A stretch of 64,000 nt of DNA from Pseudomonas sp. PDM14 (GCF_014851905.1 NZ_JACVAQ010000001.1:1488001-1552000), one strand, 5' to 3'. Positions 45,135-54,267 are shown, counted from the stretch's first letter. Notes: generated from the letters alone by a model not told the origin. Translations and numbers: made by a program.

Positions 45135-46147
45135 CAGCGGCCCTCCACCGGAGCCTGACCGAGTCTGGAAACGATGCGCCCGACAGGCACAAACGGGCGC
45201 CAGATGTAATCGTCCCCCCATTTGATGCGCGTCAGCGGCGCCACAACAAAATTATGCGGGTTGAAGCCAGGTCGCCAGGCGAACAGCGCATGCTTGCGGG
45301 TGATGGTGAACGTGCGCAGCCCCAGCAACGAGCCCAGGTGACCACCACCGGAATCGTTGCTGATCACCGCATGCGCCCCCGCCAGATACGCCATAAGCGC
45401 CTGGATATCAGGAAAGCTAACAACCTCGAAGCCAGATAACTCGCTGCTCAAGCGCGCCTGTTCAGGCCCCTGGCAGGCAAACTCGACCCGCCACCCCTTG
45501 CGACGCAGGCGATTTGCCAAGGAGAGGAATCCGGCAGGGGAATAGTTCTTTCGCGGCTTTGGCGACGTCGGAAAGATCACCACCCGATTGGATGCAGGCC
45601 GCACGGACTTGCAGCGTACTGGTATGGGCAGATCACTGGACTGAAGGCCAAAGACACGCTGGGCGTAATGTTCGACCCACGCCACCATCGTTCGACCATC
45701 CTTGGAATGCAGACAGAAAGGCATCCCGGCGTGCTGGTAAACACGCGCCCCGACGTGCACATCGCGCGAATCCAGACACAACTCGCTCGGTATCTTCTTT
45801 GCACTGACCAAGGCAATGTTGCTGCGCGCCAGGCACTGCTCGCGCAGTGAGCCTTCGGTGGGCAGCTGATTGAAGTAGGCGACGACCAGGTCACACTCAT
45901 CACTTAGAGCGGGCAAGTCCTTCTGGACGTAGGGCTCGACACTCAGCCACTCGAAATTTTCGCGGGCCGAGTACAGGGTGTTGGCCGGGAACCGCACGCT
46001 AGCACCGGCCAGGTGAAACAGCCACGCCAGACGCAGGTACACCAGCGTATCGCCCAATGCCGCGGGCGGGATGACCGCCACTTTCAAACCAGTAAAACTC
46101 AAACGCAGACTCTCCCGATCAACTTCCTGTTCACAACGCGTCTCCAT
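45134..46147 (-). CDS. GT9 (heptosyltransferase-like) glycosyltransferase between waaP and wapP
   Basis: The 337-residue protein has the ADP-heptose:LPS transferase layout: KVAVIPPAALGDTLVYLRLAW at the N-terminus, VVIFPTSPKPRKNYS, and the donor-site stretch AHAVISNDSGGGHLGSLLG near the C-terminus. It is distinct from waaC and waaF further along. The ATG at 46147 overlaps the waaP end by 17 bases; earlier starts lie deeper in waaP. Base composition is lower in G+C than both neighbours (33 of 60 in one sampled line against 44 of 60 in waaP), suggesting a later insertion. Sugar and acceptor are unknown. Confidence 0.75.
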   Translation of the reverse strand: METRCEQEVDRESLRLSFTGLKVAVIPPAALGDTLVYLRLAWLFHLAGASVRFPANTLYSARENFEWLSVEPYVQKDLPALSDECDLVVAYFNQLPTEGSLREQCLARSNIALVSAKKIPSELCLDSRDVHVGARVYQHAGMPFCLHSKDGRTMVAWVEHYAQRVFGLQSSDLPIPVRCKSVRPASNRVVIFPTSPKPRKNYSPAGFLSLANRLRRKGWRVEFACQGPEQARLSSELSGFEVVSFPDIQALMAYLAGAHAVISNDSGGGHLGSLLGLRTFTITRKHALFAWRPGFNPHNFVVAPLTRIKWGDDYIWRPFVPVGRIVSRLGQAPVEGR

Positions 46148-46937
46148 AGCGCTGCTTGCGTGCATACAACGTGTCCGCCTTGCGCTCCAGCCAGCCGAGC
46201 AGCCGGGCTTCGTCACGCAGAATCTCGCGCAGCGGGCGGCGGAAATAGGCCTTGAGGAAACGCAGCTTGTCGCGGCGGGTAAGGCCGATATCCAGGGCGG
46301 AAAAATACAGGGCCGCCAGGTCCTTGTTGCGCCAGCGCAGCGGCGTGGCGCGACGGACCTGAGCGCGGTGCAGGTCGATCACCGAGAGGCGGAAGTCGTC
46401 CGCGGTCACCGGGGTGTCCGTATGCAGCAGGAAGTGGCAGATGTAGCAGTCGCGGTGATTGACCCCGCCGCGGTGCATGTCGCCGGTCATCCGCGCGACT
46501 TCGTCGATCAGCCCGCGTTTGAGACGCGGCTGCGGCGGCTGGCGCACCCAGTCGAGGGTCAGCTGCTCCAGGTCGGTGGTCGGCGCCAGCTCCTCGGTGA
46601 CGATGAAGGAATGCTGATTCGCCGGATCGCTGCCGCGCTCGCCGTAGGCCACGGCGGTCATGGTCGGCACGCCAAGCGCGGTGAGACGCTGGATCGCCTG
46701 CCACTCCTGGCCCGCGCCGAGCACCGGCAGCTTGGCCGTGAGCAGGTTCTTGACGATTTCGCCCCAGCCGATGCCGCGGTGGATCTTGACGAAGTAGCCA
46801 CGCCCCTCGACTTCGGTGCGCAGGGTGCGACGACCTTCCAGCTCGCGGTAGACCTGGCCCTGCAGGGCCTCCACCGCAGCGAAGGCATCCTGCCCGGCCC
46901 ACAGGCGCTTGAACGGTTCGGCGAGGATCAGCTTCAT
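46131..46937 (-). CDS. waaP: LPS heptose I kinase WaaP
   Basis: WaaP phosphorylates O4 of heptose I, a modification essential for outer-membrane integrity in P. aeruginosa. The 268-residue protein shows Lys51 (YFVKIHRGIGWGE), Glu in IVTEELAPT, loop VNHRDCYICHFLLH (His161, Asp163) and SVIDLHRAQVR (Asp188). All catalytic residues are in place. It overlaps waaG by four bases upstream and the GT9 gene by 17 bases downstream. Confidence 0.96.
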   Translation of the reverse strand: MKLILAEPFKRLWAGQDAFAAVEALQGQVYRELEGRRTLRTEVEGRGYFVKIHRGIGWGEIVKNLLTAKLPVLGAGQEWQAIQRLTALGVPTMTAVAYGERGSDPANQHSFIVTEELAPTTDLEQLTLDWVRQPPQPRLKRGLIDEVARMTGDMHRGGVNHRDCYICHFLLHTDTPVTADDFRLSVIDLHRAQVRRATPLRWRNKDLAALYFSALDIGLTRRDKLRFLKAYFRRPLREILRDEARLLGWLERKADTLYARKQRYGDAL

Positions 46938-48055
46938 ACGCGCTCCGCCAGGATCACGTCGGCCGCGCGCTGCGGCATGGAATACAGGTCCGCCGTGTCG
47001 GCGAAGTTCAAGCCGTTGGCGCCCCAGCGCTGGCGGGCGGCGTCATCGGCAAGCATCTCGGCGAGCATGCGGTTGCAGGCCTCCTGCTCGAATGGGCTGG
47101 CGATCACGCGTCCAGCGTCGGCCTCGGCAATGTAGTGGGCGTAGCCACACACGTCGCTGACCAGCACCGGCAACCCGGAAACCAGTGCCTCAAGCAGCAC
47201 CGTGCCGGTGTTCTCGTTGTACGCCGGGTGGATCAGCAGGTCGGCACCGAGCAGGAAGCGCGGGATGTCGCTGCGCCCCTTCATGATCTCGACGCGATCG
47301 GAAATGCCCAAGGCCTTGGCCTGCAGCTGGAACGCGCGCGGGTCGTCCTCGCCGATGGCGATCAGGCGGGTGCGCTGCTTCAGCTCGCGCGGCAACGCGG
47401 CCAGCGCCTTGAGGCTGCGGTCCAGGCCTTTGGTCTTGAAGCCCGAGCCGATCTGCACCAGCAGCAGATCGTCGTCCGCCAGCGTGAACTCGCGACGGAA
47501 CTCGGCGCGGATCTCGGCGGCATTGGCCGGCGCACGGCGGTCCGCGGCGATACCCGGTGGCAGCAAATGAAAGCGCGCGGCCGGGGTCGCGTAATGCTTG
47601 ACGAACAGCGGCTGCTGCACCTCGGAGATCATCAGGATCTCGGTCTTCGACTCGGGCGCGAACACCGCGCGCTCGTAGTCGGCGAAGTGCTTGTAGCGGC
47701 CCCAGCGCTTGTAGATCGGCGCGCGCAGGGTCTGCGCCTTGTCCTCGTAACAGCCGTCGGCGGCGTAGTACACGTCGAGGCCCGGCATCTTGTTGAAGCC
47801 GATCACCCGGTCCACCGGATCGCGGGCCAGGTCGGCCGCCAGCCAGGCGCTGAACTTCTCGTTGCGGTGATGGTTGAACAGCGCCTTGATCGGCGCCACG
47901 CGCACATCGAAACCAGCCGGCACTTCGCCCTCCCAGATTGGCGTGTAGACGCGAATGGCGTGGCCACGCGCCTGGCACTCCAGAGCGATGCGCAGGAAGT
48001 CGCGCTGCAGGCCGCCGAAGGGAAAGTACTTGTAGAGCACGAACGCGAGTTGCAT
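46934..48055 (-). CDS. waaG: LPS core glycosyltransferase WaaG
   Basis: WaaG adds the first hexose (galactosamine in P. aeruginosa, glucose in E. coli) to heptose II. The 373-residue GT4 enzyme starts MQLAFVLYKYFPFGGLQRDF, has a donor-domain stretch VQIGSGFKTKGLDRSLKAL, and the E-x7-E motif region HPAYNENTGTVLLEALVSGLP. Its ATG overlaps the waaC stop by one base. Length and start agree with the family; the long open frame upstream lies inside waaC. Confidence 0.95.
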   Translation of the reverse strand: MQLAFVLYKYFPFGGLQRDFLRIALECQARGHAIRVYTPIWEGEVPAGFDVRVAPIKALFNHHRNEKFSAWLAADLARDPVDRVIGFNKMPGLDVYYAADGCYEDKAQTLRAPIYKRWGRYKHFADYERAVFAPESKTEILMISEVQQPLFVKHYATPAARFHLLPPGIAADRRAPANAAEIRAEFRREFTLADDDLLLVQIGSGFKTKGLDRSLKALAALPRELKQRTRLIAIGEDDPRAFQLQAKALGISDRVEIMKGRSDIPRFLLGADLLIHPAYNENTGTVLLEALVSGLPVLVSDVCGYAHYIAEADAGRVIASPFEQEACNRMLAEMLADDAARQRWGANGLNFADTADLYSMPQRAADVILAERV

Positions 48056-49056
48056 CAGACCGCCTCCGGCGCCAGCAGCAGCGCCTCCAGTTCGGTGCCG
48101 ACGCGTTCGGCATCCAGCCCGTCGAAACAGGCCTTGTGCCGGTCGCCGCTGCCAGCATCCGGGCCAGTCGCGCACAGGTGCACCTGGCCGCGGCCGTAGG
48201 CGCCGACACGCCCGGGCAGGGTCGGACCGTAGAGCGAAATCGTCGGCACATCCAGCGCCGCGGCGAGATGGCCGAGGCCGGTGTCGACCGCCACGCAGGC
48301 CTGCGCCCCGGCGATCACCTTGGCCACACCGGCAAGGTTCAACTTCGGCAGTACCGCAGCGCTGGCGATACCGGCGACGATGCGCCCGGCCCGCGCGCGC
48401 TCGGTGTCGTTACCCCACGGCAGGCGCACTGCCCAGCCGGCATCGGCCATGCGCTGCGTCAGCGCGCGCCAGTCGGCTTCCGGCCAGTGCTTGCTGGCCC
48501 AGGTGGTGCCATGCAGGAAGAGCAGGTACGGCTGGGCGACCACATCGGCCAGCGCCGCGCGATCCAGGCCATAGTCTCCGAGCCCAGCCGGCACGCTGTA
48601 GCCGAGCGCCTGGGCGAACAGCTGGCGGGTACGTTCCAGCGCGTGCTGGTCCTTGGGTACGGCATACAGGCGATCGTAGAAGCGGCAGGCAATCGGCTCA
48701 CGCGCCGAGTCGCGGTCCAGGCCGGCCACCGGCGCCTTGACGTAGCGGGTCAGCAACGCGCTCTTGAGCAGGCCCTGGGCGTCGATCACCAGGTCGTAGC
48801 GGGTCTCGCGCAGGCGCGCCTTGAAGCGCGACCAGTCGCCGTTCTTCAGGGTCTGCCAGAGGTTCTTGCGCCAGCGGCGAATGGCCACCGGAATGACCTG
48901 GGCCACGGCCGGGTGCCAGGCCGGGATCTCGGCGAACCCCTCCTCCACCACCCAGTCGAACTGGATGCCGGGGATCGCCCGCGCCGCGTCGGTAAGCGCC
49001 GGCAGGGTATGGATCACATCGCCGAGCGACGAGGTCTTGACCAGCAGCACCCTCAT
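48055..49056 (-). CDS. waaC: LPS heptosyltransferase I WaaC
   Basis: WaaC adds the first L,D-heptose to Kdo. The 333-residue GT9 protein begins MRVLLVKTSSLGDVIHTLPAL and contains LLFLHGTTWASKHWPEADW and VAVDTGLGHLAAALDVPTISLYGPT, the expected donor-site pattern. It overlaps the waaF stop by four bases (ATGA), fixing the ATG at 49056. Together with waaF and waaG it forms the conserved core operon. Confidence 0.95.
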   Translation of the reverse strand: MRVLLVKTSSLGDVIHTLPALTDAARAIPGIQFDWVVEEGFAEIPAWHPAVAQVIPVAIRRWRKNLWQTLKNGDWSRFKARLRETRYDLVIDAQGLLKSALLTRYVKAPVAGLDRDSAREPIACRFYDRLYAVPKDQHALERTRQLFAQALGYSVPAGLGDYGLDRAALADVVAQPYLLFLHGTTWASKHWPEADWRALTQRMADAGWAVRLPWGNDTERARAGRIVAGIASAAVLPKLNLAGVAKVIAGAQACVAVDTGLGHLAAALDVPTISLYGPTLPGRVGAYGRGQVHLCATGPDAGSGDRHKACFDGLDAERVGTELEALLLAPEAV

Positions 49057-50090
49057 CCAGCGACCTCGATCGGGTCTGCCGCCAAACGGCCGAGGGCCTC
49101 GATCACCGGGCGCGGCTTGAGCTCGCGCAGGCAGTTGTAGTGGCCGAAGCGGCAGGTGCGGTCGAAGCACGGGCTGCACTCCAGCCCCAAGCGCACGATT
49201 TCCACCTGCTCGGCCAGCGGCGGGGTGAACTGCGGCGAGGTCGAGCCGTACACGGCCACCAGCGGCAGGTTCAGCGCGGCGGCGACGTGCATCAGCCCGG
49301 AGTCATTGGACACCACGGCGCCGGCGGCGGACATCAGGTCGATGGCCTCGGCCAGGCTGGTCTGCCCGGCGAGGTTGCTGACTTCCTCGCGCAGGCCGGG
49401 AATCAACCGACCACGAATGGTCTCGCCACCCGGATGGTCATTCTTCGAGCCGAACAGCCACACTTGCCAGCCCGCGCGGATCTTCAGCTCGGCGACCTTG
49501 GCGTAGTGCTCGGCCGGCCAGCGCTTGGCCTCGCCGAACTCGGCACCGGGGCACAGCGCCAGCACCGGGCGATCCAGGCTCAGGCCGAACTTGGCCAGGG
49601 CCGCGGCGCGGCTGGCCTCGTCGATCTGCAGGCGCGGCTGCGGATAAGGTTGCGGCAGTTCGACACCCGGCGCGTAGGCCAGGGCCATGAAGCGCTCGAT
49701 CATCAGCGGGTAGCGCTGCTTGTCCAGCGTGCGGATGTCGTTGAGCAGGCCGTAGCGCATCTCACCCTTCCAGCCGGTGCGCACGGGGATGCCGGCGAAG
49801 AACGGCACCAGGGCGGACTTGAGCGAGTTGGGCAGAAGAATCGCCTGATCGTACTGGCCGGCCAGCGACTTGCCGATGCGCCGGCGGCTGGCGATGTCGA
49901 GCACGCCGTGGCCGAGCGGAAAGCTCAGCGCCGCACGCACTTCGGGCATGCGCTCGAGGATCGGCCGGCTCCACTCGGGCGCCAGCACGTCGATCTCGCA
50001 GCCTGGATGACGCTGCTTGAGGCAGACGAACAGCGTCTGCGCCATCACCATGTCACCGACCCAGCTGGGGCCTACGATCAGTATTCTCAT
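49053..50090 (-). CDS. waaF: LPS heptosyltransferase II WaaF
   Basis: WaaF adds the second heptose to heptose I. The 345-residue GT9 protein begins MRILIVGPSWVGDMVMAQTLF and has LALCPGAEFGEAKRWPAEHYA, AAGAVVSNDSGLMHVAAALNLP and YGSTSPQFTPPL, with a Cys-rich C-terminal stretch (CSPCFDRTCRFGHYNCLREL) typical of WaaF. It is the first gene of the core cluster on the minus strand, 115 bases downstream of ilvE. Confidence 0.97.
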   Translation of the reverse strand: MRILIVGPSWVGDMVMAQTLFVCLKQRHPGCEIDVLAPEWSRPILERMPEVRAALSFPLGHGVLDIASRRRIGKSLAGQYDQAILLPNSLKSALVPFFAGIPVRTGWKGEMRYGLLNDIRTLDKQRYPLMIERFMALAYAPGVELPQPYPQPRLQIDEASRAAALAKFGLSLDRPVLALCPGAEFGEAKRWPAEHYAKVAELKIRAGWQVWLFGSKNDHPGGETIRGRLIPGLREEVSNLAGQTSLAEAIDLMSAAGAVVSNDSGLMHVAAALNLPLVAVYGSTSPQFTPPLAEQVEIVRLGLECSPCFDRTCRFGHYNCLRELKPRPVIEALGRLAADPIEVAG

Positions 50091-50110
50091 CAGGGCTCCG
50101 GAAATGACCA

Positions 50111-50128
50111 GGGAGGCTCACGCCTCCC
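50111..50128 (-). other. Short hairpin between ilvE and waaF
   Basis: GGGAGGC and GCCTCCC form a 7-base-pair stem around TCAC, 20 bases upstream of the waaF ATG. No U-tract follows in the minus direction. It might attenuate read-through from ilvE, or act on waaF translation, or be incidental. Confidence 0.35.
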
Positions 50129-50205
50129 CGTCACTGCCTTGTTCTATTCGTTTCACGCCATGCGGCAGCCGGGCGGGCCGGCAGAACCGGCACCGCGTCG
50201 CCTCC

Positions 50206-51129
50206 TCACTTGACCAGGGTGCGCCACTCGGGGTGCGCCGAGGTCTTGCCGGTGACCAGGTCGAAATAAGCCTTCTGCAGCTTCTCGGTAACCGGGCCAC
50301 GGCTGCCGATACCGATGGCACGGCCGTCGACTTCGCGAATCGGCGTGACTTCGGCGGCGGTACCGGTGAAGAAGGCCTCGTCGGCGATGTACACCTCGTC
50401 ACGGGTGATGCGCTTCTCGATCACCGGGATGCCCAGCTCTTCGGCCAGGGTAAGGATGGTGCTGCGGGTGATGCCGTTCAGGCACGAGGTCACTTCCGGG
50501 GTGTACACCACACCGTTCTTGACCAGGAAGATGTTCTCGCCCGAGCCCTCGGCCACGTAGCCTTCCGGGTCCAGCAGCATGGCTTCGTCGGCACCGCCGG
50601 AAACGGCTTCCTGCAGGGCCAGCATCGAGTTGATGTAGTTGCCGTTGGCCTTGGCGCGGGTCATCGAGATGTTGACGTGGTGGCGAGTGAAGGAGCTGGT
50701 GCGCACCTTGATGCCCTTCTGCAGAGCCTCTTCGCCCATGTATGCGCCCCAGTGCCAGGCACCGACGATCACGTGGACCTTCAGGCTGTCGGCGCGGATG
50801 CCCATGCCTTCGGAGCCGTAGAACGCCATCGGGCGGATATAGGCGGTTTCCAGGTTGTTCTCGCGAACAGCGGCGCGGGTCGCTTCGTTGATCTCTTCCT
50901 TGGTGAACGGCAGCTTCATGTTCATGATGTGCGCCGAATCGAACAGGCGGTCGGTGTGTGCCTGCAGGCGGAAGATCGCCGTGCCTTCCGGCGTGTTGTA
51001 GGCGCGCACGCCCTCGAACACGCCCATGCCGTAGTGCAGGGTGTGGGTCAGAACATGGGTGGTCGCATCGCGCCACTGCACCAGTTCGCCGTCATACCAG
51101 ATCACGCCATCACGATCGGCCATCGACAT
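50206..51129 (-). CDS. ilvE: Branched-chain amino acid aminotransferase IlvE
   Basis: IlvE is the PLP enzyme interconverting leucine, isoleucine and valine with their 2-keto acids. The 307-residue fold-IV protein has HTLHYGMGVFEGVRAY, RAKANGNYINSMLAL with the PLP Lys, and the pyridoxal-site stretch GYVAEGSGENIFLVKNG. Start MSMADRDGVIWYDGELV is normal. It lies between glnE and waaF on the same strand, as in PAO1, with about 96 bases to glnE. Confidence 0.97.
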   Translation of the reverse strand: MSMADRDGVIWYDGELVQWRDATTHVLTHTLHYGMGVFEGVRAYNTPEGTAIFRLQAHTDRLFDSAHIMNMKLPFTKEEINEATRAAVRENNLETAYIRPMAFYGSEGMGIRADSLKVHVIVGAWHWGAYMGEEALQKGIKVRTSSFTRHHVNISMTRAKANGNYINSMLALQEAVSGGADEAMLLDPEGYVAEGSGENIFLVKNGVVYTPEVTSCLNGITRSTILTLAEELGIPVIEKRITRDEVYIADEAFFTGTAAEVTPIREVDGRAIGIGSRGPVTEKLQKAYFDLVTGKTSAHPEWRTLVK

Positions 51130-51225
51130 CGTTGCCAGCTCCTCAAGTATCCGCTTCGTTCATCGGTTCAACGGCGCCGGGCGGCTCGTCTGTGGCCGGC
51201 CGGCACTGCAATTCGGGGTATCTCG

Positions 51226-54132
51226 TCAGCTCAGGCCCAGCTCGCGCCAGACCCGCATCACGCCCTGCCGTTCACTGTGGAACTGCTCACCGGACACCTT
51301 GCCGGGCTGCTTCTGCAGGGCCTGACGGTGGGCGGCGGCGCGGTAGGCCTTGTAGGCATCCTGCAGCAGCGCGACATTCGTCGCCGGCATCAGACCGGCA
51401 TCGCGCAGGCCGTCAAGAATGCGCATGTTGTCGGTGAAACGCAGCAGCTGCGGGTGCTCCCGGGACCACGCCAGGGCCGCGTATTGCACCATAAATTCAA
51501 TATCGACGATACCTCCGGCGTCCTGCTTCAGATCGAAGGAAACCGTCGGCTCGAAGGCATTCGCCGCCGTGCCGGCCGCGGTCGCTGGGCTGCCGAGGTT
51601 GTCGCGCATCTTCGCGCGCATCTCGCTGACTTCGCCCTGCAGGGTCGGCAGATCGCGCTCGCGACCGAGCACGCTGGCGCGCACCTGCTCGAACGCCGCA
51701 CCGACTCGCGCGCAGCCGACCAGCACCCGCGCGCGCACCAGCGCCTGGTGTTCCCAGGTCCAGGCCTCGCCCTGCTGGTAGCGCTCGAAGGCGGCCAGCG
51801 AACTGACCAGCAGCCCCGCCGCCCCCGACGGACGCAGGCGCATGTCGACCTCGTAGAGCTGGCCCGAGGTGGTCTGGGTGGTCAGCAGGTGGATGATGCG
51901 CTGGCCGAGCCGGGCGAAGAACTGCGCGCCGTCGATCGGCTTGGCGCCATCGGTCTCGGCCTGCGAGTCGCCGTCATGGATGAACACCAGGTCGAGGTCC
52001 GAGCCGTGGCCCAACTCGATACCGCCGACCTTGCCGTAGCCAACGATGATGAAGTCCGGATCGCAGGCGCTGCCATCGGCGCGGCGCGGCACGCCGTGGC
52101 GGGCTACGGTGTAGCGCCAGGCCAAAGCCAGGGTCTGGGCAAGAATCGCCTCGGCCAGCCAGGTCAGGTAGTCACTGACCTTCATCAGCGGCAGGGTGCC
52201 GGCGATTTCCGAGGCCGCCACGCGCAGGCCGTGGGCCAGCTTGAAGTGGCGCAGGGCCTCCATCTGCTGTTCCAGGTCGTCCTCGGGAATTCGCGTCAGG
52301 CGCTCGCGCAGCTCGGCGGCCAGTTCCGGTGCCAGCGGCGGGTTGAACAGACGACCCTCATTGAGCAGCTCGTCGAGCAACAGCGGGAAGCGGGTGATTT
52401 GCTCGGCGATCCACGGGCTGGCCGCGCACAGGGTCAGCAGGCGCTTGAGCGCCAGCGGGTTCTCGGTGAGCAGCACCAGGTAGGCGGAGCGCCGCGCCAC
52501 TGCCTCGATCAGCGGCAGCACGCGCTCGAGCACCAGATCGGGGTTGTCGTGCTCGACGGTCTGCGCCAGCAGGCGCGGGATGAAGGCATCCAGGCGCTCG
52601 CGACCGAGGCGCTGCATAGTGCGCACCTGCGAGCCGCCGCGCAGGTCGACCAGGCGCTTGAGCGCCGCGGCCGGCTCGCCGAAGCCGGCGTCGTCGAGCT
52701 GACGCGTCGCACTGTCCTCGTCCAGCGCTTCCTCCCACAAGGGCAGCCATTCGCTACCCACGCAAACCTCGGCCTCGACACCCTCCTCCTCGTCCGGGTC
52801 GGCGATGACCTGGCGGAAGTGCCACTCGATGCGCCCGCGCCAATACATCAGCCGCTCATGGAAGGCGCTCCAGCTGTCGAAGCCCATGATGAACGCCACT
52901 CGCGCCCGCTCGATGTCGTCAGCTGGCAGCATCTGCGTCTGGCGGTCGCCGATGGCCTGCAGGGCGTGCTCGGTGTAGCGCAGGAACTCGTAGCCCTGGC
53001 GCATCTCGTCGATGATCGGCGCCGGCAGGTAGCCCTGCCCTTCCAGCGTCGCCAGCACCTTGAGCAGCGGCCGCTGTTGCAGGCTGAGGTCGCGGCCACC
53101 GTGGATCAGCTGGAAGGCCTGGGCGATGAATTCGATCTCGCGGATACCGCCGGAGCCGAGCTTGATGTTCTCGCTCATGCCCTTGCGCCGCACTTCCTGC
53201 TGGATCAGCAGCTTCATCGCGCGCAGCGCCTCGATGGCGGAGAAATCCAGGTAACGGCGGTAGACGAACGGCCGCAGCATCTCCAGCAACTGCTTGCCGG
53301 CCGCCTGATCGCCGCCGACCACCCGCGCCTTGATCATCGCGTAGCGTTCCCAATCGCGGCCCTGGTCCTGGTAGTACTGCTCCAGCGCGTTGAAGCTGAG
53401 CACCAGCGCGCCGGCCGAGCCGTAAGGGCGCAGGCGCATGTCGACGCGGAAGACGAAGCCTTCGACGGTGATCGCATCCAGCGCCTTGATCAGGCGCTGG
53501 CCGAGGCGGATGAAGAATTCCTGGTTATCCAGCGAGCGCTTGACCCCTTCGGTTTCGCCACCCTCGGCATAGCCGAAGATCAGGTCGATGTCCGAGGACA
53601 GGTTGAGCTCGTGGGCACCGAGCTTGCCCATGCCGAGGATGACCATGTGCTGCGCCTCGCCCGTACGCCGCCCGATGGGCGTGCCGAACTGTTCGCAGTG
53701 ACGCGGATAGAGCCAGTGATAGGCCAGGTCGATGCAGGCATCGGCGAGATCGGACAGATCGCGGCAGGTCTCGGCCAGGTCGGCCTGACGAGTGACATCG
53801 CGCCAGACGATGCGCACCTGCTGGCGATTGCGGAAACGCCGCAGGCGGCGGCCCAGCTCGTCCTCGTCGCCGCAGCCGTCGAGCGCCGCCTGCAGCTGCC
53901 GACGCATTTCGCCCGCGGTGAACGCACGCTCCAGCTCGCCACTCTCGGCCAGCGCGGGCAACAGCTGCGGATCACGCACCGCCTGCTCGTGAACGAAGTC
54001 GCTGGCGGCGCAGACGCGCAGCAACGCGTCCTGCCGCTGTACCGGCCAGGAGGCGGGCAATTGCAGGGCGTGGGCGCGATCAGCGAGGGGTTTGAGGGCA
54101 GCCGGCAAAGCGGCGAGTGACGGCAAGCTCAT
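51226..54132 (-). CDS. glnE: Glutamine synthetase adenylyltransferase/adenylyl-removing enzyme GlnE
   Basis: GlnE adds and removes AMP on glutamine synthetase in response to nitrogen status through PII. The 968-residue protein has two nucleotidyltransferase domains. The N-terminal deadenylylating one contains LSSDIDLIFGYAEGG, and the C-terminal adenylylating one contains GHGSDLDLVFIHDGD; each is followed by a helical linker. Both Asp-x-Asp pairs are present, so both activities are expected. Length is near that of other pseudomonads. It is divergent from aceE, with 245 bases between start codons. Confidence 0.97.
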   Translation of the reverse strand: MSLPSLAALPAALKPLADRAHALQLPASWPVQRQDALLRVCAASDFVHEQAVRDPQLLPALAESGELERAFTAGEMRRQLQAALDGCGDEDELGRRLRRFRNRQQVRIVWRDVTRQADLAETCRDLSDLADACIDLAYHWLYPRHCEQFGTPIGRRTGEAQHMVILGMGKLGAHELNLSSDIDLIFGYAEGGETEGVKRSLDNQEFFIRLGQRLIKALDAITVEGFVFRVDMRLRPYGSAGALVLSFNALEQYYQDQGRDWERYAMIKARVVGGDQAAGKQLLEMLRPFVYRRYLDFSAIEALRAMKLLIQQEVRRKGMSENIKLGSGGIREIEFIAQAFQLIHGGRDLSLQQRPLLKVLATLEGQGYLPAPIIDEMRQGYEFLRYTEHALQAIGDRQTQMLPADDIERARVAFIMGFDSWSAFHERLMYWRGRIEWHFRQVIADPDEEEGVEAEVCVGSEWLPLWEEALDEDSATRQLDDAGFGEPAAALKRLVDLRGGSQVRTMQRLGRERLDAFIPRLLAQTVEHDNPDLVLERVLPLIEAVARRSAYLVLLTENPLALKRLLTLCAASPWIAEQITRFPLLLDELLNEGRLFNPPLAPELAAELRERLTRIPEDDLEQQMEALRHFKLAHGLRVAASEIAGTLPLMKVSDYLTWLAEAILAQTLALAWRYTVARHGVPRRADGSACDPDFIIVGYGKVGGIELGHGSDLDLVFIHDGDSQAETDGAKPIDGAQFFARLGQRIIHLLTTQTTSGQLYEVDMRLRPSGAAGLLVSSLAAFERYQQGEAWTWEHQALVRARVLVGCARVGAAFEQVRASVLGRERDLPTLQGEVSEMRAKMRDNLGSPATAAGTAANAFEPTVSFDLKQDAGGIVDIEFMVQYAALAWSREHPQLLRFTDNMRILDGLRDAGLMPATNVALLQDAYKAYRAAAHRQALQKQPGKVSGEQFHSERQGVMRVWRELGLS

Positions 54133-54200
54133 GGTCTATCCTTGAGGGCGGAAAGCGCGGACCTGCCTCTGGCAGCTGCCGCTTTCCACCAGCAATTTAT

Positions 54201-54215
54201 TGTAGTTTTACTACT
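54201..54215. promoter_or_regulatory. Operator half 1 upstream of aceE (GntR/FadR-type palindrome)
   Basis: TGTAGTTTTACTACT is a 15-base palindrome with a 3-base centre and one mismatch in the outer base. It fits the T-N-G-T-N3-A-C-N-A core recognised by FadR-subfamily GntR regulators, which include PdhR and LldR. Its centre is 52 bases from that of the second site. Confidence 0.6.
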
Positions 54216-54252
54216 AAAGATTGTGTCCCAGGCGCTGCATCAGCCGTCTTTT

Positions 54253-54267
54253 TGTAGTAAAACTACA
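54253..54267. promoter_or_regulatory. Operator half 2 upstream of aceE (perfect palindrome)
   Basis: TGTAGTAAAACTACA is a perfect 6-3-6 palindrome, the same box as at 54201 with the centre complemented. It lies 110 bases before the aceE ATG and 121 bases before the glnE start on the other strand, so it could affect either gene. Two copies about five helical turns apart suggest cooperative binding of one regulator. Confidence 0.65.

Noticed and set aside
50017..54120. Open frame of 1367 codons on the plus strand across ilvE and glnE
   Set aside because: It is antisense to two certain genes and has no family motif; long shadows are common in GC-rich DNA.
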